DNA from: Lachnospiraceae bacterium
GTDB taxonomy: Bacteria > Bacillota_A > Clostridia > Lachnospirales > Lachnospiraceae
NCBI GenBank assembly: GCA_017523185.1
Contig: JAFWXB010000234.1
Span: 1 to 11,336, forward strand
Direction: 5' to 3'
Length of the DNA stretch: 11,336 bases
This document shows positions 5,821-11,336 of this stretch, one piece after another. Within the stretch, counting starts at the first letter, position 1; each line of letters opens with the position of its first letter. A program made the position numbers and the translations under genes. The notes beneath the pieces were generated by a model. That model was not told where the DNA came from and made no database searches. It saw nothing but the letters and a program-made list of their open reading frames with translations.

Positions 5821-7079
5821 TCTTTTAATTTTGCCAATTCATTTTTATCAGCATAAATATAAGAATTGCGATATGCTTTTGGGGTAGTTTGTGTCATACG
5901 TTTAAATACCCTGCTAAAATAGTGAATATCTTGAAAACCACTTTGTTCTGCAATCGATTTAATTGGTAAATTTGTTCCCAGTAACAGTTTTTGTGCATGT
6001 TGGATACGGCAGTTTGTAATATAAGCTGATAGTGAAATATGCATTTCTTTCGAAAATAGTGTAGATAAATAACTGGCATTTACATTCAGGCGTTTTGCAA
6101 AAAAGGCAAGAGATAAATCTGCTGTTAAATCCGTATCAATATGTGCAAGCACTTTTTTTATAATAGGTGAATGAGATTGGTGTGTGGTTTGTTTAATTAG
6201 TGCACAATAGGATTCTATCAGTTTTTCCATAAGGAATTGACATTGCTCATAATTTGTACATTTTTCAAGTTCTATAATCAGATAGTTCGAAATGCTATCA
6301 ATATAGATAGGATGAATTCCGGCATTTTCTATGGATTTTCTGCAAAGACAATTTAATGTAATAATATAATCTTTATAATCTCGCAATTCATCTTCTAAAC
6401 GTTTGATATACAGGGCGTTTGTTTTGTATGCTTTATCAATGAGTTTAAGAGCTAAGATATCGTTTCCATGTTCTATAGCTGTCATAATGGAATTTTCCAG
6501 ATGATATCGTTTTTCAATAAGTTCAATATTGGAAAAAGGTTCTTCGGGAATACGAAAGATATTTTTATAAATATTATAGTAACCTTCTAAATCTGTCATA
6601 TTTCGATAGACAATTTGTGTAGATGTTCCAAAAAGAACATTATAATATTCTAACAGTATGCGTTCAAAAAAACTTTTAGAAGGTAAAAACGTAACTTGAT
6701 TATAAAATGTAAATAAAGGCTCCCGATACTTTTCAGAAAGTTCTAAAAAAGAAAATAACTGTTCAAAATTTTTATCTGTTATTTTTTCAAACATAAAAGG
6801 ACCACAAAGAAATAATGTTTTTTCATTTGGCAACATAAGTGTAGCATAATTACATTGAAAAATATCTGTAAAAATATAAAGCGTTTCCTTTTCAAAAGAG
6901 TGAAAAAATTGTGTAGCATATTTTTTTATGTTTTCAAATTGTAATATTTTTTCGCGCAATCCCATATCAAGATTTATGATTGTATTTTCTTCATAAGGCA
7001 AATTGATATAATGTACAGGAATGTGATTCGATTCTAATATATGTTGTAAAAATTCTGTAATTTCTTTCTGATAATTCAT
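5811..7079 (-). CDS. AraC-family transcriptional regulator
   Basis: 422 residues. The C-terminal 95 residues (about 313-407) are a two-helix-turn-helix AraC DNA-binding domain. The first HTH lies in LSLAFFAKRLNVNASYLSTL with the usual SxLF-K following (SYLSTLFSKEM), and the second in IKSIAEQSGFQDIHYFSRVF, ending KRMTQTTPKAYR, close to the family P-x-x-Y-R signature. The N-terminal 300 residues contain no recognised sugar-cupin motif. They look like the large sensory/dimerisation region common in Clostridia AraC proteins, with a mixed alpha/beta part (about 60-130) and a mostly helical part. The start is supported by AGGAG on the minus strand (plus-strand CTCCT, 7086-7090), six bases from the ATG. 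It is divergent from the GH2 gene with 426 bases between them, so it most likely activates that gene in response to a sugar, and perhaps controls itself. Inducer unknown. Confidence 0.92.
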   Translation of the reverse strand: MNYQKEITEFLQHILESNHIPVHYINLPYEENTIINLDMGLREKILQFENIKKYATQFFHSFEKETLYIFTDIFQCNYATLMLPNEKTLFLCGPFMFEKITDKNFEQLFSFLELSEKYREPLFTFYNQVTFLPSKSFFERILLEYYNVLFGTSTQIVYRNMTDLEGYYNIYKNIFRIPEEPFSNIELIEKRYHLENSIMTAIEHGNDILALKLIDKAYKTNALYIKRLEDELRDYKDYIITLNCLCRKSIENAGIHPIYIDSISNYLIIELEKCTNYEQCQFLMEKLIESYCALIKQTTHQSHSPIIKKVLAHIDTDLTADLSLAFFAKRLNVNASYLSTLFSKEMHISLSAYITNCRIQHAQKLLLGTNLPIKSIAEQSGFQDIHYFSRVFKRMTQTTPKAYRNSYIYADKNELAKLKEKK

Positions 7080-7132
7080 AAAATTCTCCTAAAATTTATA
7101 ATTTTTTTATTTATTTTATCATAAATCCAATA

Positions 7133-7161
7133 AAAATACAAAAAACAATGAAAATTGTCTA
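7133..7161 (-). promoter_or_regulatory. Candidate promoter of the AraC gene
   Basis: On the minus strand: -35 TAGACA (plus-strand 7156-7161), 17-base spacer, -10 TATTTT (7133-7138), about 54 bases before the ATG. The -35 box coincides with the first TTGTCTAT repeat, so a protein bound there would compete with RNA polymerase. A rival pair, TTGTTT (7143-7148) and TATGAT (7119-7124) with an 18-base spacer, fits about as well. Confidence 0.4.
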
Positions 7162-7318
7162 TATTATTTTTTCTATAAAAACAGTATAATAAAATTTATC
7201 AGGTAATAAAAGTGTTGGTAATTGTATCTGTCTTACATATGTATCCATTTTTTATTTTTATAACTATAAATGAGTAAATTTATAATATTACATAAATTTG
7301 TCTATGATAGAAAAACAG
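7155..7318. repeat. Two copies of a split motif TTGTCTAT ... AAAAACAG, possible AraC operator
   Basis: Copy 1: TTGTCTAT at 7155-7162 and AAAAACAG at 7177-7184 (14 bases between). Copy 2: TTGTCTAT at 7298-7305 and AAAAACAG at 7311-7318 (5 bases between). Both 8-mers recur exactly, in the same order and orientation, 143 and 134 bases apart. AraC-family proteins typically bind directly repeated half-sites upstream of their targets, so these are candidate binding sites; the unequal internal spacing argues for caution. Confidence 0.4.
7258..7286 (+). promoter_or_regulatory. Candidate promoter of the GH2 gene
   Basis: A perfect -10 box TATAAT (7281-7286) with a weak -35 TTATAA (7258-7263) at 17 bases. 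A weak -35 is usual for activator-dependent promoters. The leader would be about 210 nt, which is long, and copy 2 of the repeat motif would lie just downstream of the start site, which is not the usual activator position, so another start nearer 7506 remains possible. Confidence 0.3.
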
Positions 7319-7505
7319 ATTGTTAATTATGGTTAAGAAATGTTTTTATAGCAAACAAAAGCATTATATTTTTTGCGATTATTTAGTATTTTATCAATTA
7401 TAGTTTATAAATTAAGAAAGTGATTATTTAGATATGACATTTAAAAAAGTAAATGATAACAACATTTTTATACAGCAATTTTAAAATTTTATTAGGGGGA
7501 ACATT

Positions 7506-9764
7506 ATGAGAGATATTATCAATCTTAACCAGAATTGGAAATTCATTCAAGAAAATGTCGGTCTTCCAACAGCTTTTCCGGAAGATTGGCAGACAGTACA
7601 ACTTCCACACACATGGAATGCAGTAGATGGCAATGATGGAAACGGAAGTTATGACAGAGGAAATTACTGGTATGCAAAATCCTTTACAACACCAAAACAG
7701 CCATTAGCAGGTGGCAGAGTATTTGTTGAAATTCTTGCTGCAAATTCCGAAGCTACTGTATATGTAAATGGACAGAAAGTAATTTATCATGAAGGCGGCT
7801 ATTCTACATTCCGTGCAGATATTACAGATTACTGCAAAGAAGATGGGGACAACCTTTTAGTAGTAGAATGTAATAACGAAGCAAATGACAGAGTATATCC
7901 ACAGAATGCAGACTTTACATTCTATGGTGGACTTTATCGTGGTGTAAATCTTATTAGTGTTCCAAATACACATTTTGATTTAGAATATTATGGTGGACCT
8001 GGAATTATGGTTACTCCAAAACCAACAGAATGTGGTGGTGCAACATTTGAAATTGAAACATTTGTAAAAAATGCAGATGAAAACTTTACAGTTCTTTATT
8101 CCATTGAAGATGAAGACGGAAACGAAGTAGCATTTGGTTGCCGTCCGGCAGATAATACAAAGACTACATTATTTGTACCGGATGCAAATCTTTGGAATTT
8201 AGATGACCCATATCTTTATACTGTAGTTGCAAAATTACAGAGAAGAAATGAAACTTATGATGAAGTATTTGCAAATGTAGGTGTAAGAAGTTTTTCTTGT
8301 GACCCAAATAAAGGATTTATCTTAAATGGTGTAGAAACTCCACTTCGTGGTGTATCTCGTCATCAGGATATGATGTATATTGGTAATGCTCTTACAGCAG
8401 ATGACCATTATAATGATGCACTTCTTATCAAAGAATTAGGTGCAAATACCATTCGTCTTGCTCATTATCAACATTCACAGGATTTCTATGATGCTTGTGA
8501 TGCATTAGGTTTTGCAATTTGGGCTGAAATTCCATTTATTAGTGTTATGAGCAAAAATCCACAGGCACATCAGAACTGTATCGAACAGATGAAAGAACTT
8601 ATTGTACAGAATTATAATCACCCATCTATTTTCTTCTGGGGCGTTTCTAATGAAATCCTCATTGGTGGTATTTCTGAACAGTTAGTAGCAAATCATAAAG
8701 AATTAAATGCACTTTGCAAAGAAATGGACCCAACTCGTCTTACAACAATTGCTCATGTATCCTTTACACCGGTAGATGGACCAATGCATTATATTACAGA
8801 TACAGAAAGTTACAATCATTACTTTGGTTGGTATGGTGGCAAAATGGAAGACAATGGTCCTTGGCTTGACAGATTCCATGAAAAACATCCAACAATTTGT
8901 CTTGGTGTATCTGAATATGGTTGTGAAGGTATTATTACATATCATGGACCAAATCCAAGATGTAAAGATTACAGCGAAGAATATCAAGCACTTTACCATG
9001 AACATATGGCAAAAGTATTAGATGAAAGACCATATATCTGGTCTAGTCACGTATGGAATATGTTTGACTTCGGTTGTGCAGCTCGTGATGAAGGTGGCGT
9101 AGCAGGACGTAACAACAAAGGTCTTATGACAATGGATAGAAAGACCAAAAAAGATAGCTACTATATTTACAAAGCATACTGGAATCCGGAACCAATGGTT
9201 CACCTTTGTGGAAAACGCTATGCACAAAGAGCAGGCGAAACAACAGAAATTCGTGTATACTCTAACCAACCAACAGTAGCTCTTTATATGAATGGTGAAT
9301 TAGTAGAAGAAAAGACACAAGATGAAAAAGTATTCGTATTTACTGTAGCAATGAAAGATGGATTTAATATGTTCATGGCAGTTGCAGGTGAATGTAAAGA
9401 TACAATGACTCTTGAAAAAGTAGAAGCAGAACCGGAAATTTATGCACTTCCTGATGTTGATGATGGAAATGAAGGTGCAGCAAACTGGTTTACAGCAGTT
9501 GGTGATGTAGATTTAGATGCTCCAATGGAATTCCCGGAAGGAAAATTAAATATTCAGTCTACATTAGGTGATGTTGCAAAAAATAAAGATGCATTAGCAA
9601 TGATGTGTGAAGTAATGGGTAGAGAAATGGGACCTGGTATGCCAATGTGGGATATGATTAGTAACTTCTCTATTGAAATGATGTTAGGTATGGCAGGAAA
9701 CTTACCAGATGGTGCTATGGCTGCATTAAATAAAAAATTAATTGCATTTGATATTGTGGAATAA
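7506..9764 (+). CDS. Glycoside hydrolase family 2 enzyme, beta-galactosidase-like
   Basis: 752 residues, no signal peptide, so cytoplasmic and acting on imported oligosaccharides. Domain order: jelly-roll sugar-binding N-domain (about 1-170), immunoglobulin-like domain (about 172-270), TIM-barrel catalytic domain (about 275-575), then a small beta domain (about 595-660) and an unusual tail. Catalytic residues are visible: the acid/base Glu383 in WGVSNE and the nucleophile Glu470 in SEYGCEG. The GH2 signature region appears as ANTIRLAHYQHSQDFYDACD, with Gln where many members have Pro. An NNKG motif follows the barrel (VAGRNNKGL). NxKG contacts the acid group in beta-glucuronidases but also occurs in GH2 beta-galactosidases, so substrate cannot be fixed by it. 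The last 75 residues, after EFPEGKLNIQSTLGD, are helical-looking and Met-rich. Codon choice (CAG for Gln, CTT for Leu, more GC) differs from neighbours. The ribosome site AGGGGGA is five bases before the ATG. The divergent AraC gene is its likely regulator. Confidence 0.93.
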   Translation: MRDIINLNQNWKFIQENVGLPTAFPEDWQTVQLPHTWNAVDGNDGNGSYDRGNYWYAKSFTTPKQPLAGGRVFVEILAANSEATVYVNGQKVIYHEGGYSTFRADITDYCKEDGDNLLVVECNNEANDRVYPQNADFTFYGGLYRGVNLISVPNTHFDLEYYGGPGIMVTPKPTECGGATFEIETFVKNADENFTVLYSIEDEDGNEVAFGCRPADNTKTTLFVPDANLWNLDDPYLYTVVAKLQRRNETYDEVFANVGVRSFSCDPNKGFILNGVETPLRGVSRHQDMMYIGNALTADDHYNDALLIKELGANTIRLAHYQHSQDFYDACDALGFAIWAEIPFISVMSKNPQAHQNCIEQMKELIVQNYNHPSIFFWGVSNEILIGGISEQLVANHKELNALCKEMDPTRLTTIAHVSFTPVDGPMHYITDTESYNHYFGWYGGKMEDNGPWLDRFHEKHPTICLGVSEYGCEGIITYHGPNPRCKDYSEEYQALYHEHMAKVLDERPYIWSSHVWNMFDFGCAARDEGGVAGRNNKGLMTMDRKTKKDSYYIYKAYWNPEPMVHLCGKRYAQRAGETTEIRVYSNQPTVALYMNGELVEEKTQDEKVFVFTVAMKDGFNMFMAVAGECKDTMTLEKVEAEPEIYALPDVDDGNEGAANWFTAVGDVDLDAPMEFPEGKLNIQSTLGDVAKNKDALAMMCEVMGREMGPGMPMWDMISNFSIEMMLGMAGNLPDGAMAALNKKLIAFDIVE

Positions 9765-9820
9765 TTTTTTACAATAAATTATGTAATTAAAATAATCGTA
9801 TAAAAATAATATAATAATTA

Positions 9821-9864
9821 GGCGTCAAATAAACTTAACAAAAGGGTTATTTGGCGTCTTTTTT
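9821..9864 (+). terminator. Intrinsic terminator of the GH2 gene
   Basis: GGCGTCAAATAA (9821-9832) pairs with TTATTTGGCGTC (9847-9858) over 12 bp with two G-U pairs, followed by TTTTTT (9859-9864). It lies 56 bases after the stop codon. Confidence 0.87.
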
Positions 9865-10034
9865 ATGTAATATTTATGGGATTTGTAGATTCGTATAAAT
9901 ATAAAATGTTTAAATTGGAAAGACTATATAAAAATGCATGAGGTTTGAAAGTAAAAAACTATGCAAAGTAAAGATAAAAATATAGTTAAAAAGAAAAAAT
10001 ATATATAAATAAAATAAAGTAATTTTTTACTATA

Positions 10035-10160
10035 TTAACGTGAATTTAATAAATAAAAGTATATATTTTATGCTAAAAAATAATAATTTTAAAGTAATTT
10101 ATTATCTTTTTGCTTATTCTTTTATTTTGTCGAACTGACGTTATATTAAACTCACGTTAA
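10035..10160. repeat. 17-bp inverted repeat flanking 92 bases upstream of purB
   Basis: TTAACGTGAATTTAATA (10035-10051) and TATTAAACTCACGTTAA (10144-10160) are reverse complements at 16 of 17 positions. A second, inner pairing AAATAAAAG (10051-10059) with CTTTTATTT (10119-10127) could extend the fold if transcribed. The outer core TTAACGTGA also has a near copy on the minus strand, ATAACGTCA (10136-10144), so three related 9-mers lie in this interval, two of them next to each other 47-72 bases before purB. It could be a repressor operator with looping, a leader hairpin, or a small MITE-like element; no clear target-site duplication is visible. Confidence 0.5.
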
Positions 10161-10196
10161 ATTATATGACAGAGCAAGAATAAAATAGTAAATATT

Positions 10197-10201
10197 AGGA
10201 G
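10197..10201 (+). promoter_or_regulatory. purB ribosome binding site, deciding the start
   Basis: AGGAG ends directly at an in-frame ATG at 10202 and is six bases from the next in-frame ATG at 10208. Only the second spacing suits initiation, so 10208 is taken as the start and the two-codon longer form is rejected. Confidence 0.75.
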
Positions 10202-10207
10202 ATGTAT

Positions 10208-11336
10208 ATGGAAACTTATAAATACCAAAGTCCATTATCAGAACGCTATGCAAGTAAAGAAATGCAATATCTTTTTTCACAAGATATGAAATTTCGCACA
10301 TGGAGAAAATTGTGGATTGCTTTAGCAGAAACAGAAAAAGAACTTGGTTTAAGTAAAAATGGAAAACCTATTATTACAGAAGAACAGATAACAGAATTAA
10401 AAGCATATGCAGAAACTATTAATTATGACGTTGCAAAAGAACGTGAAAAACAAGTTCGCCATGATGTGATGAGCCATGTATATGCATATGGACAACAATG
10501 TCCCCAAGCAGAGAAAATTATTCATTTAGGAGCAACTTCTTGTTATGTAGGAGATAATACAGATATTATTGTGATGACAGAAGCTTTGCAATTGATAAAA
10601 AAGAAATTAATAAATGTTATAAATATATTATCGGATTTTGCAGAAGAATATAAGGAACTTCCAACATTGGCATTTACACACTTTCAGCCGGCACAGCCAA
10701 CAACAGTTGGAAAGAGAGCGTGTTTATGGATACAGGACTTTTTTTTTGATTTGGAAGATTTAGAATATATACTTTCTAATATGAAACTTTTAGGTTCGAA
10801 AGGAACAACAGGAACACAAGCTTCTTTTTTGGAACTATTTAATGGAGACCATGAGACAATTGAGAAAATAGATAACATAATAGCAAAAAAAATGGGATTT
10901 TCTTCTTGTGTTTCTGTTTCAGGACAAACGTATTCCAGAAAAATTGACACAAGAGTTTGTAATATATTAGCAGGAATTTCAGCAAGTGCTCATAAGATGA
11001 GTAATGACATTCGACTGTTACAACACTTGAAAGAAATCGAAGAACCATTTGAAAAACATCAGATAGGTTCATCAGCTATGGCATATAAAAGAAATCCAAT
11101 GCGAAGTGAACGGATTGCTTCTTTAGCTCGTTTTGTAATGATAGATGCCTTAAATCCTGCAATTACATCAGCAACACAATGGTTAGAACGTACCTTAGAT
11201 GATTCTGCAAATAAACGCTTATCCATATCAGAAGCTTTTTTAGCTACAGACGGAATTTTAGATTTATGTTTGAATGTAGCAGATGGACTTGTCGTTTATC
11301 CAAAAGTAATAGAAAAACATTTAAAAGAAGAATTGC
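10208..11336 (+). CDS. purB: Adenylosuccinate lyase, N-terminal 376 residues (runs off the right edge)
   Basis: Open from the ATG at 10208 to the window end; about 100 residues are missing compared with family members of about 475-485. The enzyme removes fumarate from SAICAR and from adenylosuccinate, serving two steps of purine synthesis in the cytosol; it is a homotetramer. Visible marks are SPLSERYAS near the start (8-16), RHDVMSHV (84-91), the TSxxxGDNTD region (111-119), [14 protein letters not shown] (157-170) with the catalytic His158, and the flexible catalytic loop [15 protein letters not shown] (287-301) with Ser288/Ser289. Spacing of these residues matches the longer, human-like form of the enzyme (His159/Ser289) rather than the shorter Bacillus subtilis type. 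The loop has Ala where the common signature has Pro (SSAMPYKRNP). No other purine gene is near, so it is not part of a local pur operon on the left side. Confidence 0.95.
   Translation, partial: METYKYQSPLSERYASKEMQYLFSQDMKFRTWRKLWIALAETEKELGLSKNGKPIITEEQITELKAYAETINYDVAKEREKQVRHDVMSHVYAYGQQCPQAEKIIHLGATSCYVGDNTDIIVMTEALQLIKKKLINVINILSDFAEEYKELPTLAFTHFQPAQPTTVGKRACLWIQDFFFDLEDLEYILSNMKLLGSKGTTGTQASFLELFNGDHETIEKIDNIIAKKMGFSSCVSVSGQTYSRKIDTRVCNILAGISASAHKMSNDIRLLQHLKEIEEPFEKHQIGSSAMAYKRNPMRSERIASLARFVMIDALNPAITSATQWLERTLDDSANKRLSISEAFLATDGILDLCLNVADGLVVYPKVIEKHLKEEL

Larger units (their letters stand above)
7080..7505. other. Divergent regulatory region between the AraC gene and the GH2 gene
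   Basis: 426 bases of AT-rich non-coding DNA. From left to right it holds the AraC ribosome site (7086-7090), a candidate minus-strand promoter (7133-7161), the repeated TTGTCTAT / AAAAACAG boxes (7155-7184 and 7298-7318), a candidate plus-strand promoter (7258-7286) and the GH2 ribosome site AGGGGGA (7494-7500). No cre-like catabolite-repression site was recognised by eye. The small minus-strand frame at 7428-7610 has no support and overlaps the GH2 start. Confidence 0.6.
9765..10207. other. Gene-free interval between the GH2 gene and purB
   Basis: 443 bases. It holds the GH2 terminator (9821-9864), then about 170 bases of A-rich sequence (9865-10034) in which I see nothing, then the large inverted repeat (10035-10160) and the purB ribosome site (10197-10201). 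No purine riboswitch consensus is present. A single CGAAC (10131-10135), the core of the Bacillus PurR box, occurs but without the second inverted copy that functional boxes have. No promoter with well-spaced -35 and -10 boxes was found; TATATT at 10142-10147 is a possible -10. Confidence 0.5.

Noticed and set aside
8703..9269. Several minus- and plus-strand frames inside the GH2 gene
   Set aside because: They are shadows of the continuous GH2 catalytic domain, which has both catalytic glutamates in frame.
10131..10135. PurR box before purB
   Set aside because: Only a single CGAAC core is present; functional boxes occur as an inverted pair with fixed spacing.
10684..11072. Two minus-strand frames inside purB
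   Set aside because: They lie opposite the intact adenylosuccinate lyase frame with its catalytic His and Ser motifs.

Overview
The window is about 11.3 kb of very AT-rich DNA with purine-rich Shine-Dalgarno sites (AAGGAG, AGGAG, AAAGGA), short hairpin-plus-T-tract terminators and genes separated by AT-rich spacers. This, together with a clostridial FDAAWG-type polysaccharide deacetylase, KtrAB, a dicluster 4Fe-4S protein of a type I associate with clostridia, and a cytoplasmic GH2 glycosidase next to an AraC regulator, points to an anaerobic Bacillota, class Clostridia, most likely a gut Lachnospiraceae-like organism. The family-level placement is inference; the low GC and Bacillota-type signals are visible.

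Layout: (1) 1-133 is the tail of a methylthioadenosine/S-adenosylhomocysteine nucleosidase. (2) A very good promoter at 200-228 precedes a membrane-anchored NodB-type polysaccharide deacetylase (421-1230). (3) 1231-1919 is a 689-base stretch without an intact gene; it holds a perfect 18-bp palindrome, a possible folded RNA and a strong terminator with no obvious parent gene. (4) 1920-4056 encodes the potassium uptake pair KtrB (channel) and KtrA (RCK gating subunit), closed by a terminator. (5) 4197-4787 is 5-formyltetrahydrofolate cyclo-ligase. (6) 5020-5742 is a two-cluster ferredoxin-like protein with a Cys-rich C-terminal domain of unknown function. (7) A terminator at 5763-5806 separates it from a convergent AraC-family regulator (5811-7079, minus strand). 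(8) The regulator is divergent from a GH2 beta-galactosidase-like enzyme (7506-9764), and the 426-base spacer carries a two-part repeated motif that could be the regulator's operator. (9) After a terminator and another long AT-rich spacer with a 17-bp inverted repeat comes purB (adenylosuccinate lyase), which starts at 10208 and runs off the right edge.

Functionally this is mostly a chromosomal housekeeping neighbourhood (adenosyl-group salvage, folate, purine, potassium, envelope), with one accessory carbohydrate-use module (AraC plus GH2). No mobile element, CRISPR array, rRNA, tRNA or recognisable riboswitch was seen. I see no convincing undescribed multi-gene system. The best leads are the non-coding interval before ktrB, the repeated boxes between the AraC gene and the glycosidase, the inverted repeat before purB, the Met-rich C-terminal tail of the glycosidase, and the uncharacterised Fe-S protein.
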